From: Croceivirga lutea
GTDB taxonomy: Bacteria > Bacteroidota > Bacteroidia > Flavobacteriales > Flavobacteriaceae
DNA length: 64,000 bases
Assembly: GCF_014235875.1 (NCBI RefSeq)
Contig: NZ_JACJUK010000003.1
Span: 248,001 to 312,000 of the forward strand
Reading direction: 5' to 3'
The first letter of the stretch is position 1. Each line of letters opens with the position of its first letter. Below are positions 54,901 through 63,581 of this stretch, in pieces. The notes beneath the pieces are model-generated. The model did not search any database, was not told the DNA's origin, and saw only the letters and a list, made by a program, of their open reading frames with translations. The translations under genes were made by a program, and so were the position numbers.

Positions 54901-55110
54901 ATAAAACAGGTTAGGTTCGCCAGGAACTCCGGTTACCGCCGCAGACCTACCGCCACGGAACGGACCTACTAAACGGTATTCCAAACTAGAATACAGTTCT
55001 TCTTTAGGACCGGTATCTTGATTTTGTTTTCGGCGTTGTGAATGCCCCGATAATGTAAATAGGAAAGTAGCCAGTACTAACACACTGGCTTTGGCTGTGA
55101 ATGTTTTCAT
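51970..55110 (-). CDS. Large exported VPS10/sortilin-like multi-propeller protein (paralogue)
   Basis: A 1046-residue protein with a signal peptide (residues 1-24, ending GHSQ), then '[19 protein letters not shown]' and many Asp-boxes ('[10 protein letters not shown]', '[10 protein letters not shown]', '[10 protein letters not shown]', '[10 protein letters not shown]', '[10 protein letters not shown]', '[10 protein letters not shown]', '[10 protein letters not shown]', '[10 protein letters not shown]'). The layout, from the opening GGRS through the propeller series to a helical tail, matches the next gene downstream, so they are tandem duplicates that have diverged. It ends 10 bp before the other gene, so one operon. 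Bacteroidota proteins of this build are often called glycosyl-hydrolase-like or sortilin-like, but the function is not established. Confidence 0.88.
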   Translation of the reverse strand: MKTFTAKASVLVLATFLFTLSGHSQRRKQNQDTGPKEELYSSLEYRLVGPFRGGRSAAVTGVPGEPNLFYFGATGGGVWKTLDGGRSWKNISDGYFGGSIGAVEVAQSDPNVIYVGGGEKTLRGNVSSGYGIWKTEDGGKTWMKAGLEKSRHVPRLRVHPKDYNTVYAAVLGDIYKPTKERGVYKSTDGGQSWKQVLFVNDQAGAVDLTFDPNNPRILYASTWRAQRTPYSLSSGGEGSALWKSTDSGETWTEISTNEGFAKGTLGIIGVSVSPVNSERVFAIVENKNEGGLYRSDNGGKTWTKVNSERKLRQRAWYYTRVYADTEDEDVVYVLNVRYHKSTDGGKSFKTFNAPHGDHHDLWIAPENSKRMIIGDDGGAQVSYDGGETWSTYYNQPTAQFYRVTTDNAFPYRIYVAQQDNSTVRIKHRSDGGSISEKDWEPTAGGESAHIAVDPTNNDIVYGGSYGGFLTRVNHETNTTRGINVWPDNPMGYGAEGMKYRFQWNFPIIFSKHDPKKLYTFSNHVHLSTNEGQSWELLSDDLTRNDPDKLVSSGGPITQDNTGVEYYCTIFAANESPLKEGLLWVGSDDGLVHLTKDGGKTWENVTPTGMPEWMMINSVEPSAFDEGTCYVAGTRYKLGDFTPYLYKTTDYGKSWTKITSGIESEHFTRVVREDPKQKGLLYAGTETGMYISFNDGASWKPFQLNLPIVPITDLTIKDNNLIVATQGRSLWIIDDLTVLHQLSNAANESTVKLFAPKDSYRTKGRARPADKPSLTEGQNHPAGVVTHFYLNNFDKEKDTVQLTYLSMSGDTLANFSTKATDKNKMLKVEKGGNIHNWNTRGKGAEKLKGMIFWWANFNGAKAVPGDYQVALNVNGNTQTERFKILPDPRAEVSVADMQKQYDFITSINETVDKAHQSIKKIRGINEKLDAFIKQNKDDERTKTLVEKAKKMKEGFSEVEKALYQTKNRSNQDPLNFPIRLTNKLAHLNSLVSIDDFPPTAQDIAVKNEMTTKISSELAKFDALVEKEMKAFNAEFNQLGLNYLSIEE

Positions 55111-55214
55111 GTTGATTGTTCTCTGAATTAGCTAGCATTAAATGTAGTGAAAATGCGCAAGATATTTTAAGACAATATTTTGTACTTTAAGAGATTCAAT
55201 CCAACAACTATCTA

Positions 55215-56009
55215 ATGAATAAAATTTATGTATTTGCTATGCTAGCCTGTATGCTGTTAGCTTGCAAGAACAAATCGACAACGTTAACTACTGAAACTAC
55301 TGCTGAAGTAGAAAAAACAGAAACCTCTGAATGGATATATTTATTTGACGGCACTTCAACAGAAGGTTGGAGAGGCTATGGTATGGATAGCCTTCCACCA
55401 GGATGGACCATAGTGGATAGCACCCTTACTTTTGATACTGAATTGGGCATGGAGCAAGACTATGAAGGCGGAAAAGACATTTTGTATGGTGCTGAAGAAT
55501 TTGATAATTTTGAATTGTATCTCGAATGGAAACTTCCAAAAGGCGGAAATAGTGGAATTTTTTACCATGTTAAAGAAGGATACGAAGGTCCACCAGTGGT
55601 CTCACCAGAATACCAATTAATTGATGATGAAAACTACGCTGACATTCATGATCTGGTAGGCTACAATTCTCAATTTGGCGCTGAACATCCAGAACTGCTT
55701 CAAGATTGGCAAAAAACTGGGGCCGACTACGCCATGCATACTGCTGATGACTCTCAAAAAGTGTTACATCCGGTTGGGGAATGGAATTCTTCTAAAATTG
55801 TGTTTACTCCAGAAAAAGTGGAACACTGGTTAAATGGTAAAAAACTACTAGAATTTGTGCCGTGGTCAGACGATTGGCATGCTAAAAAGAATTCGGGTAA
55901 ATGGGATAATGCTCCAGATTACGGAAAATTCAAGACCGGTTACATTGCATTACAAGACCATGCGAGTCCCATCTGGTTCAAAAACATCAAAATAAAAAAA
56001 TTAAACTAA
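55215..56009 (+). CDS. DUF1080 (3-keto-disaccharide hydrolase-like) lipoprotein
   Basis: A 264-residue lipoprotein (lipobox 'LLAC', Cys17). A short Thr/Glu-rich linker is followed by the DUF1080 domain: 'YLFDGTSTEGWRGYG' at residue ~43, 'FELYLEWKLPKGGNSGIFYHVKEG', 'VSPEYQLIDDENYAD', and the end motif 'TGYIALQDHASPIWFKNIKIKKL'. It is a third DUF1080 in the window and, like the others, probably acts in the periplasm. It lies 25 bp before an exported Gfo/Idh/MocA gene, so the pair probably forms a dehydrogenase-plus-lyase/hydrolase module. Confidence 0.9.
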   Translation: MNKIYVFAMLACMLLACKNKSTTLTTETTAEVEKTETSEWIYLFDGTSTEGWRGYGMDSLPPGWTIVDSTLTFDTELGMEQDYEGGKDILYGAEEFDNFELYLEWKLPKGGNSGIFYHVKEGYEGPPVVSPEYQLIDDENYADIHDLVGYNSQFGAEHPELLQDWQKTGADYAMHTADDSQKVLHPVGEWNSSKIVFTPEKVEHWLNGKKLLEFVPWSDDWHAKKNSGKWDNAPDYGKFKTGYIALQDHASPIWFKNIKIKKLN

Positions 56010-56034
56010 CTGAAAAAACTAAACTAACTGAATA

Positions 56035-57468
56035 ATGAATAAAAGAGATTTTCTAAAAAAAAGCGGTATAGGTGCCCTTGGCTTAATGGCAGCACCATCT
56101 GTCTTACATGCTAAATCCACCACTTCTCCAGATGGCAAACTACGCACAGCCCATATAGGCGTTGGTAATATGGGTGCTGAAGATTTGCGTGATATTTCTT
56201 CACACGCTCAAGTTGAAGTAGTAGCCTTGTGTGATGTTGATGCTATTAATTTATCTGCCGCCCGAAAATTGCACCCAAAAGCCCGTGTATTTTTTGACTA
56301 CCGGGTACTATTTGAAGAAATGGCTGATGAAATTGATGCCGTTATCGTTTCTACACCAGACCATACACATGCCCCAGCATCTCTATTAGCTATGGAGAAC
56401 AATAAACATGTGTATTGCCAAAAACCACTAACCCACTACGTTTCAGAATCTAGAGCTATGAATACTATGGCTAAAGAAAAAGGCCTTATAACGCAAATGG
56501 GTATTCAGGTACATTCGTTTTACGATTATATGTTGGCTACACTGTTGATACAAGATGGTATTATTGGCAAAGTACACACCGTACACGCATGGAGTCCAAA
56601 AAATTGGGGATATGATGGGGCTCCGCCCGAAGGTGAAGACGAAGTGCCACCACAAGTAGATTGGAACCTATGGTTAGGCACCTCAGCCAAAAGACCCTAT
56701 AAAGAAGGGTATTACCACCCAGGCAATTGGCGAAAGCTTGTAGATTATGGTTGTGGTACCTTGGGCGATATGGGGGTGCATATTTTTGACACTCCTTACA
56801 ATGCGCTTAATCTAGATGTGCCGATGACCATTAAAAACGAATGCAGAGCACCAAATGGATATGGTTTCCCTGTTAACAATACCGTGACTTATGAATTCCC
56901 GGGCACGAAATACACTGGAAAAACACTAAAATGGATTTGGTATGATGGTCCCGGAATGCCAAAAACACATGAAGATTTAATTCTACCAGGAGCAAAAACC
57001 ACCAAAAAGGTGGATCATAAAGCTCAAAGCATGGAGGAGCTAACATCGCTGGAAGCTAAAGCAATGGAAGAGGGACAATTGCCAGAACAAGGGGCCATGT
57101 TTATTGGCACAAAAGGGCGATTATTACTACCACATTTTATGCAGCTACCACGAAAAATTAAAAACGGAAAGTATGTAGATATATCAAAAGACATTGAACG
57201 ACTTACTGAAAAATACAATTTAAGTGAACCCTCTCGAAACTATGCTGCGGATGCACCCAAGCATTACCATCAGTTTGTAGATGCCTGCTTAGGAAAAGAT
57301 AAATGTTCTGCACCTTTTTCATATGCGGCGCGACTAACAGAAACTATTCTATTAGGTGTTATTGCTGGCCGTTTTCCAAACCAGACCTTACATTGGGATG
57401 CTGAAAACGCCAAGTTTGCTGAAGAAGAAGCCAATCAGTATTTGGCTGGTGACTATCGTGATTTTTAG
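56035..57468 (+). CDS. Exported Gfo/Idh/MocA-family oxidoreductase
   Basis: A 477-residue oxidoreductase with a short export signal of the form 'NKRDFLKKSGIGALGLMAAPSVLHAK' (Lys-Arg before the hydrophobic stretch, Tat-like). 'AHIGVGNMGAEDLRD' is the Rossmann start. The catalytic motif is 'VYCQKPLTHYVSE', with Gln in place of the usual Glu of EKP. 'YGCGTLGDMGVHIFDTPYNAL' contains the active-site Asp and His. It has the long C-terminal region seen in its window relative at 40056. It follows the DUF1080 gene by 25 bp and is probably coupled to it in transcription. Confidence 0.9.
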   Translation: MNKRDFLKKSGIGALGLMAAPSVLHAKSTTSPDGKLRTAHIGVGNMGAEDLRDISSHAQVEVVALCDVDAINLSAARKLHPKARVFFDYRVLFEEMADEIDAVIVSTPDHTHAPASLLAMENNKHVYCQKPLTHYVSESRAMNTMAKEKGLITQMGIQVHSFYDYMLATLLIQDGIIGKVHTVHAWSPKNWGYDGAPPEGEDEVPPQVDWNLWLGTSAKRPYKEGYYHPGNWRKLVDYGCGTLGDMGVHIFDTPYNALNLDVPMTIKNECRAPNGYGFPVNNTVTYEFPGTKYTGKTLKWIWYDGPGMPKTHEDLILPGAKTTKKVDHKAQSMEELTSLEAKAMEEGQLPEQGAMFIGTKGRLLLPHFMQLPRKIKNGKYVDISKDIERLTEKYNLSEPSRNYAADAPKHYHQFVDACLGKDKCSAPFSYAARLTETILLGVIAGRFPNQTLHWDAENAKFAEEEANQYLAGDYRDF

Positions 57469-57501
57469 GTTTTACATTAGTAATTACAATAGTTTAGTAA
57501 A

Positions 57502-57899
57502 GTCACTTCGAGTGAATTTTTGAAGTGCATACGAAACGCAGTGAAGCGTGAGAAATCTAGTTTGTTTTTGGTTTTTTGTCGATAAAGGTTGGCGACCGTA
57601 GGCGTGGTTGTGTATCCGATACTTTTTTCATCGCCAAAAAAGTATCCAAAAAGTCTAGGCTGATTTTATGATTCTTGAAATCTATCAAAGTTGTTGGTCC
57701 TCATCGCCCAGCCCGTTTCCGATGTTATCGGAATACTCTTTGGACGATTTCCTGCTGCTATACCCAACTACTTCTTGATTTACTACAAATCTGAAAATAG
57801 GCCGGGCTCCCTTTAATTGACCACTGTCATTCAAATGAACATGATAGTCTTTAAAGAATTCTATTTCGCAAGTGGATTCCTGCCTTCGCAGGAATGACA
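57502..57899 (+). repeat. Solitary copy A of the ~410-bp intergenic repeat
   Basis: About 400 bp with the same landmarks in the same order as the tandem copies at 60853-62053: an AAACGCAGTGAAGCGTGAGAAAT-type segment near the left end, the 11-bp hairpin (57618-57646), the TTCCGAT..ATCGGAA pair, and the inverted TTCCTGC..GCAGGAA element near the right end. Its left end differs slightly (CACTTCGAGTG instead of CATTTCGAACC). Frames inside it are repeat-derived and not likely genes. Confidence 0.8.
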
Positions 57900-58406
57900 A
57901 TAACTAACGAAAAGGTTAATGTGTGATTTTCTTTACAGAAGAATACATTGAGAAAGCTCGGAGTGGTACCTGTTTCGTGCAACGAAACGGCCGAGTTTCG
58001 AGATGGGTTTTACGAAGTAAAAATTCCTGCTGGAAAGTGTGCTTTCTTTTGCTTCGTTTTCTTTGCACAATCAAAGAAAATGAAGAGAACCAAGAGATTT
58101 ATCAATCGGCTCTCGCCTTATATCGAAATGACAAATCGTGATGCGTAGCATCAGTGCCATTCCCATGAAAATGAGAATCTAATACTATCAAAAAGAACTC
58201 CTTCCCCTGGTTAGGGGAAGGTGGACTGACGACAGTCAGGACGGAAGGGGTTGTGCTTGGAACTTAAATGTTACTTCGAGTGAATTTTTGAAGTGTAGGA
58301 GAAAATTAGTATCGAGAAGCTTTTTCAACTTAAATAGTTCTCGATTCAGCGCCGCTAACAAGACGCCACTCGAACTGACATAAAACTTCTTTTGTACCTT
58401 ACCCCT
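57900..58406. repeat. Mosaic of further intergenic repeat fragments
   Basis: This gene-free spacer between repeat copy A and the SRAP-type gene holds pieces of other dispersed elements: a segment with CGAAACGGCCGAGTTTCG-type self-complementarity near 57981, GATGCGTAGCATC (58139-58151), a TCCCATGAAAATG piece also found in copy D, a CTTCCCCT..AGGGGAAG inverted repeat near 58201-58220, and the ACTTCGAGTGAATTTTTGAAGTG segment also found at 57505. No protein-coding feature is convincing. Confidence 0.6.
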
Positions 58407-59171
58407 ATGTGTTACAACACCAAACAATCGCGTAAGAAGCTAGAGCTTAAAAAGTGGCTAAACGTAGAGCCCGCACTAAAAGATTCACAAACTGAATTGG
58501 AACTCATCTACTTTAATGCAAGCGGATGGAATCACCCCATAATGTGGATGGTACCTCAAGAGCATGCTAACAGTTTAGTACCTGCCATGTGGGGAATTAT
58601 GCCCAGTAAACAAAAGCAAACAGATTACAAGGCCTATTTTAAAAACCCAAAAACCTTTGGCGGTCTCAACGCGCAATCTGAAAAGCTTTTCGACCATTTT
58701 TTATACCGCTATTCTTGGGAACACCGGCGCTGTATTATTCCGGTTGATGGTTTTTACGAACCCCATAACACCAAGGTGAAAGTAAAGGGGCGCGACTTTA
58801 AAGTGCCGTTTTATTTTCATAAATCAGACAGTGACCCTTTATATTTAGCCGGTATTTACACCCAAACCGCTGATGACCGATGGACGTTTACCATACTCAC
58901 CAAGCCGGCCACGCCTATGTTTGCTAAGATTCATAACGATAAAAAAAGACGTCCGGTCATTATTCCGCAAGAAAACATAGATTCTTGGTTGCATAATGGT
59001 AATACTAGAGCAGATGTTCAAGAATTAGTAGAAGACGATTTGTGGGAAGGTGAACTCAGCGCCCATCCTGTAAGTAAAGATTTGTATAGTCGTACCGTTA
59101 ATAGTAATTACCCAGGCATAAGTGATAAAGTAGCCTACACAGAAGTTTCTATTGATTTTAACTCATTTTAA
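58407..59171 (+). CDS. SOS-response-associated peptidase (HMCES/YedK, SRAP family)
   Basis: A 254-residue SRAP protein that crosslinks covalently to abasic sites in single-stranded DNA. Cys2 directly follows the initiator Met in 'MCYNTKQS', as required for the thiazolidine bond. Other family residues are in 'LNAQSEKLF' (Asn), 'RRCIIPVDGFYEPHN' (Glu) and 'LSAHPVSKDLY' (His). An in-frame ORF reaches back to 58392, but only the ATG at 58407 makes Cys the second residue, so that start is chosen. It sits between repeat-rich spacers. Confidence 0.93.
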   Translation: MCYNTKQSRKKLELKKWLNVEPALKDSQTELELIYFNASGWNHPIMWMVPQEHANSLVPAMWGIMPSKQKQTDYKAYFKNPKTFGGLNAQSEKLFDHFLYRYSWEHRRCIIPVDGFYEPHNTKVKVKGRDFKVPFYFHKSDSDPLYLAGIYTQTADDRWTFTILTKPATPMFAKIHNDKKRRPVIIPQENIDSWLHNGNTRADVQELVEDDLWEGELSAHPVSKDLYSRTVNSNYPGISDKVAYTEVSIDFNSF

Positions 59172-59211
59172 TGGTAAAACATAGTGCCCAAAAAATCAAT
59201 AAAATGGTTAG

Positions 59212-60762
59212 TTAATCTACACGTTTGAGTTTTAAATCTTCAAAATCAAAACTAAAATCTGTTATAGGTGCAATAAATTTTAACGTAGCAGATTGCGCTT
59301 TTTCTTTTTCATCGAACACAAAATTCACAAAAACATCAGCATCAAAACTTCTATTATCCCATTTTGCCACAAAACTTGTCGCAGAAAACGGTAGTAATTG
59401 ACCCGTGATTTGTGGATTTCTTTCGCTTTCGATTCGCAACGAATTTCCATTTTGTGAAATAACTACATTCCCAAACCACGCATCTTTATAAGTACCCACA
59501 ATTTGATGGGCTTTAGGAAAAGTTCCGCTGTTTTTCACCTTATCTACCGTATCATAAACGGCTAGTTTTATACTGTCGTTCAAGTTAAGAAAGTTAGTAT
59601 GCTTTGTACCAAATTGCCCTAACCAGTTTCTATCATCATAACCCAAATAACTATCTTTTATGGTGTTTGTAATGGTAGTAAATGCTGCACCTACCATTTG
59701 ATTGGTTAGTACGACAATAGCTAAATCTAAATCTGGAATCATGGTAAACTGCGTTACCGTACCTAATAAACCTCCTGTATGGTAAACTTGCTTAAATCCG
59801 CCTTTTACATCGGTAACAAACCAACCTAAAGCATACCCTCTAAAGTTAGAATCGTAAATATCATTAATTCCTACTTTAAGTGGTGTTTGCAGCTGCCATA
59901 ACTCATGAAATTGCTCTTTACTTAATAGTTGCGTACCCTCTTTGGTGACAGCATCGTTCATTAAAAACTCAGCCCAGGTCAACATGTCTTTTACGGTACT
60001 AACAATACCACCTGCTGCATTTGCTGTTTCGCTCCAGTCGTGGGGTATTTGTATTACCTTACCCTCAGTTCTTATATGCGCATCTATGCTATTTGATTTA
60101 TCGGCAACCCGGTTGTAAGATGCCTTGCTAGCCAACATTCCAACCGGCTTCATAATTCGGTTTTCAATAAAATCTTCCCAAGTTTTTCCGCTAACACGGC
60201 GTAACACCTCTCCTGCTATAATGAACATATTGTTATTGTATCGAAACTCTGTTCTAAATCTGCTCTCTGGCGTTATGTGCTTTTGATTGTTTATGATGTC
60301 TTGAATTGAAAAATCACTTCCTTCCGGAAAAAACATTAAATCTCCAGAGCCTAGCCCTAAACCACTACGATGGGTAACTAAATCTCTTATCGTAAAAGCT
60401 TCTGTAACATAGGGGTCGTGTAATTGAAATTCAGGAATATACTTTCGCACCTTATCATCCCAAGCCAACTTACCTTCATCAATAAGCATGGCCAATGCAA
60501 AACAAGTGAACCCTTTACTATTAGAGGCCACACCCACTTTAGTATCTGCGTTCATCGGCTTTTGCGTGTTTAACGAACTCACCCCAAAACCTTTTGCATA
60601 TACTACTGCATTATCTTTTAGAATGCCTACGGCTATGCCAGGCACCTCAAAAGTAGCTCTTGTACGTTCTATTAGTTGGTCTAGTTCAGTTTCTTCAATT
60701 TGAGCGGTTAGTGAACTACTGATTAGAAATAGAAAAATCAACAAGCCTATTTTTTTACACAT
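59212..60762 (-). CDS. Exported serine hydrolase (class C beta-lactamase fold)
   Basis: A 516-residue protein with a signal peptide (residues 1-21). The beta-lactamase/transpeptidase motifs are visible: SxxK at Ser80-Lys83 ('GVASNSKGFTCF'), Y-x-N at Tyr175-Asn177 ('FRYNNNMFIIAGEVLR'), and an H-T-G-G box ('QVYHTGGLLGTV') in the place of KTG. The N-terminal catalytic domain (~35-390) is followed by a ~110-residue C-terminal beta domain, as in PF13354/DUF3471-type esterases. It may be an esterase, D-aminopeptidase or carboxypeptidase; substrate is not predictable. Its upstream spacer begins the tandem repeat array. Confidence 0.88.
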   Translation of the reverse strand: MCKKIGLLIFLFLISSSLTAQIEETELDQLIERTRATFEVPGIAVGILKDNAVVYAKGFGVSSLNTQKPMNADTKVGVASNSKGFTCFALAMLIDEGKLAWDDKVRKYIPEFQLHDPYVTEAFTIRDLVTHRSGLGLGSGDLMFFPEGSDFSIQDIINNQKHITPESRFRTEFRYNNNMFIIAGEVLRRVSGKTWEDFIENRIMKPVGMLASKASYNRVADKSNSIDAHIRTEGKVIQIPHDWSETANAAGGIVSTVKDMLTWAEFLMNDAVTKEGTQLLSKEQFHELWQLQTPLKVGINDIYDSNFRGYALGWFVTDVKGGFKQVYHTGGLLGTVTQFTMIPDLDLAIVVLTNQMVGAAFTTITNTIKDSYLGYDDRNWLGQFGTKHTNFLNLNDSIKLAVYDTVDKVKNSGTFPKAHQIVGTYKDAWFGNVVISQNGNSLRIESERNPQITGQLLPFSATSFVAKWDNRSFDADVFVNFVFDEKEKAQSATLKFIAPITDFSFDFEDLKLKRVD

Positions 60763-60852
60763 GAATAGTAGTTTTTATGAAATCTAAAGGTATGAAAGGA
60801 ATTAAATACGGAAAAGCAAGGTGGCTGAGGTTCTCGAAGCCACATATACAAA

Positions 60853-61233
60853 CGTCATTTCGAACCGAAACGCAGTGAAGCGTGAGAAATATAGTTTGTT
60901 TTTGGTTTTTGTCGATAAAGGTTGGCGACCGTAGGCGTGCTTTTGTCTCCGATACTTTTTTCATTGCCAAAAAAGTATCCAAAAAGTCTAGGCTGATTTT
61001 CCGATTCTTGAAATCTAACCAAGTATTTGGTCCGCATCGTCCAGACCGTTTCCGATGTTATCGGAATACTCTTTGGACGATTTCCTCCTGCGCTACCCAA
61101 CTACTTCTTGATTTACTACAAATCTGAAAATAGGCCGGGCTCCCTTTAATTAACCAATGTCATTCCCATGAACATGGGAATCTACTAAAATCAGTGTAAA
61201 GTAAAATGGATTCCTGCCTTCGCAGGTATGACA
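60853..61233 (+). repeat. Tandem copy B of the ~410-bp repeat
   Basis: Begins GTCATTTCGAACCG and ends with an AGG(T)ATGACA element. It contains the 11-bp hairpin at 60951-60979 with the loop CATTGCC. The spacer to copy C (GCGTTACAAAAGGCTTTCAG...) is itself shared with the next unit. Confidence 0.9.
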
Positions 61234-61262
61234 GCGTTACAAAAGGCTTTCAGAACGCTAAA

Positions 61263-61643
61263 TGTCATTTCGAACCGAAACATAGTGAAGCGTGAGAAAT
61301 CTAGTTTGTTCTTGGGATTTCTAAATAAAGGTTGATGTCAGTCGGCGTGCTTTTGTCTCCGATACTTTTTTCATCGCCAAAAAAGTATCCAAAAAGTCTA
61401 GGCTGATTTTCCGATTCTTGAAATCTAACGAAGTCTTTGGTCCGCATCGTCCAGACCGTTTCCGATGTTATCGGAATACGCTTTGGACGATTTCCCTCAA
61501 CCTTCTCAAATACTTCTTGATTTACTACAAATCTGAAAATAGGCCGGATTCCCCTTTAATTAACCTCTGTCATTTCGATGAACATGGGAATGTACTAAAA
61601 TGAGTGTAAAGTAAAATGGATTCCTGCATTCGCAGGAATGACA
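61263..61643 (+). repeat. Tandem copy C of the ~410-bp repeat
   Basis: Starts exactly 410 bp after copy B, with TGTCATT at the left end and AATGACA at the right (7-bp terminal inverted repeat). The 11-bp hairpin at 61361-61389 and the compound hairpin at 61446-61491 (ATCGTCCA / TGGACGAT around TTCCGAT / ATCGGAA) are intact. Confidence 0.92.
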
Positions 61644-61672
61644 GCGAAACAAAAGGCTTTCAGAACGCTAAA

Positions 61673-62053
61673 TGTCATTTAGAACCGAAACGCAGTGAAG
61701 CGTGAGAAATCTAATTTGTTCTTGAGATTTCTAAATAAAGGTTGGCGACCGTAGGCGTGCTTTTGTCTCCGATACTTTTTTCATCGCCAAAAAAGTATCC
61801 AAAAAGTCTAGGCTGATTTTCCGATTCTTGAAATCTATTAAAGTATTTGGTCCGCATCGTCCAGACCGTTTCCGATGTTATCGGAATACTCTTTGGACGA
61901 TTTCCTCCTGCGCTACCCAACTACTTCTTGATTTACTACAAATCTGAAAATAGGCCGGGCTTCCCTACAATTACTCCTGTCCTTCCCATGAAAATGGAAA
62001 TCTACTAAAATCGGTGGCAAGTAAAATGGTTTCCTGCTTTCGCAGGAATGACA
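61673..62053 (+). repeat. Tandem copy D of the ~410-bp repeat
   Basis: Starts 410 bp after copy C with TGTCATT (followed by TAGAACC instead of TCGAACC). The 11-bp hairpin is at 61771-61799, exactly 410 bp from that of copy C. The right end AATGACA is at 62047-62053. Confidence 0.92.
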
Positions 62054-62085
62054 AAAACAGAACAAAAAGCATCTAAAACGCTAAA

Positions 62086-62232
62086 TGTCATTTCGAACCG
62101 AAACGCAGTGAAGCGTGAGAAATCTAGTTTGTTTTTGGGATTTCTCAATCGGCTCGCACCTCATACCAGAATGACATCCTAACTCATTAAAATGCTATAA
62201 AAAAAAGGATTCCCGCTATCGCAGGAATGACA
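62086..62232 (+). repeat. Internally deleted copy E of the repeat
   Basis: Starts with TGTCATTTCGAACC 413 bp after copy D and ends with GCAGGAATGACA, but the centre (both hairpins) is missing, leaving ~150 bp. A further AATGACA occurs at about 62171, so two short elements may be joined here. Confidence 0.75.
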
Positions 62233-62258
62233 GCGTAAAAAATGGCGTATCCATCACC

Positions 62259-62816
62259 TTACTCCGCCCCTAACTCCTTCATCTTGGTGGAAATAAGATT
62301 GGCATACACTTCTATGGTATGGTCATAGGTATCGGCGTACACTTTATGCGTCCAGCGGTGGGCTTTTATTTTGTTCTTAATTATGTATAAATTCTTTTTG
62401 ACCGATTCTAAAGTAGCCAAGTTATCGGCATCGGCTAAATAGATGTAGTACTGCTCCAGAATTACATTCCCGTAATAGGCAATTGCAAACGTCTCATTAC
62501 GTCTACTATCAGGATATAATTTTTTAGAAAATTCTTGATTGCGCTTTAGCACGGTATCAAAGTCTTCTAGTAGTGCAGCCACATTCATTTCAATGCCCAC
62601 CACCATCTGTAGAATAGAAAGCTCTTCTTCGGTTAGGCGTTTGGCCATTAACCTATTTTTGAGCGAATGAATATTAGCTAAGGCCGCATCGTAGTTTTTC
62701 TGGGCGATGAGAATGTTGCTTTCTTCTACTTTTTTCATGGCATCCTCCCAAAAACGTGTCTGCCCATAACTAAGTCCGGCAACTACGAAGCAAAGCACTA
62801 AAAACCATTTTTGCAT
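62259..62816 (-). CDS. Small exported helical protein, function unknown
   Basis: A 185-residue protein with a signal peptide (residues 1-18, ending SYGQ). The rest is mainly helical, with TPR-like spacing ('NILIAQKNYDAALANIHSLKNRL', 'YYGNVILEQYYIYLADADNLATLESVKKNLY'). No family recognised. It sits between the repeat array and the deaminase gene, with a 79-bp spacer upstream. Confidence 0.65.
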   Translation of the reverse strand: MQKWFLVLCFVVAGLSYGQTRFWEDAMKKVEESNILIAQKNYDAALANIHSLKNRLMAKRLTEEELSILQMVVGIEMNVAALLEDFDTVLKRNQEFSKKLYPDSRRNETFAIAYYGNVILEQYYIYLADADNLATLESVKKNLYIIKNKIKAHRWTHKVYADTYDHTIEVYANLISTKMKELGAE

Positions 62817-62895
62817 ATGTTGGTAAATTTAAACGGGGAAGGTTAACACCCCTAAGATACTCCAATACGTTTTAGAACTAGGCGCAAGCCAAAAT

Positions 62896-63330
62896 TTATT
62901 CCCACACCGCCACGGCTTCTTCAGCCAATAGCTGGGTCATCTTAAATTCTTGGTGCCGCAATTGCGTATTCATCTGGTAATAGCAATCGGAATATACGTA
63001 ACCGTATTTTTTAGCATCTTGGGCCGAAGCGCCAAAATAAATGGCTTTAAACTGCGCCCAATGGCAGGCACCTAAACACATCATACAGGGTTCGCAACTG
63101 GTATAGAGTACACATTCTTGTAGCGCTTTTTTACCCAGTTTTTTAGCGGCGATTTGTATGGCATGTAGCTCAGCATGTTGGGTAAGGTCTTGCTCTTTTT
63201 TTACCTGGTTATGCACAGCACATACCACTTGGTCTTTTAATACAATGACCGCTCCAAAAGCACCGCCGGTGGGCGAAGCCTTGCCTTCTTTTGCTTTGGC
63301 AATAGCCATGCGCATATACGTTTTATGCAT
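62896..63330 (-). CDS. Nucleoside (guanine/cytosine-type) deaminase, CDA fold
   Basis: A 144-residue zinc deaminase with His52-Ala-Glu54 ('QHAELHAIQIA') and PCxxC (Cys82, Cys85, in 'CEPCMMCLGACHWA'). The 'CHWAQFKAIYFGASAQDAKKYGY' block is like guanine deaminase (GuaD) and TadA relatives, and the N-terminus 'MRMAIAKAKEGKASPTGGAFGAVIV' fits GuaD more than TadA. Exact substrate cannot be decided by eye. Confidence 0.88.
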   Translation of the reverse strand: MHKTYMRMAIAKAKEGKASPTGGAFGAVIVLKDQVVCAVHNQVKKEQDLTQHAELHAIQIAAKKLGKKALQECVLYTSCEPCMMCLGACHWAQFKAIYFGASAQDAKKYGYVYSDCYYQMNTQLRHQEFKMTQLLAEEAVAVWE

Positions 63331-63508
63331 GTTTAGTTTTTTGTTTTTAAAGATAGTAGGATTACTCCAGTAACTGGCGCTCTACTACCAGAAGTATGAG
63401 TGCGTACCAAAAAAGCTTAGAATTTTGTAGTGTTCTTCTGCCTAAAAAATCTTAAAACCCCAGTTAGATTATAGGTAAACCTCAAATTACGGAAATCTGT
63501 TTTTTGTT

Positions 63509-63569
63509 TAGGGGGGATTGGTTAATTTGGGGGTACCGAAACCTATTATTAATCTCCCCCTTTTGTATT
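63509..63569. other. Strong hairpin in the spacer before the type I R-M locus
   Basis: AGGGGGGATT near 63510 pairs with AATCTCCCCCT near 63550 (10 pairs, one bulged A), and GGTT / AACC can pair inside. A T-rich stretch follows. It could stop transcription into the R-M genes or act as a leader structure; no plus-strand gene lies before it. The rest of 63331-63508 holds nothing that I recognise. Confidence 0.45.
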
Positions 63570-63581
63570 ATTTATTTCTAA

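Noticed and set aside
57685-58148. ORFs of 66-72 residues in the spacer after the Gfo/Idh gene
   Set aside because: They cover repeat copy A and mosaic fragments, and two overlap each other in different frames.
60855-61920. Several 60-81-residue ORFs in the repeat array on both strands
   Set aside because: They recur in each repeat copy, use different ends in each and only reflect repeat sequence.
60853-62232. Possible CRISPR array
   Set aside because: The unit is ~410 bp with conserved spacers and inverted-repeat ends, and there are no cas genes nearby.
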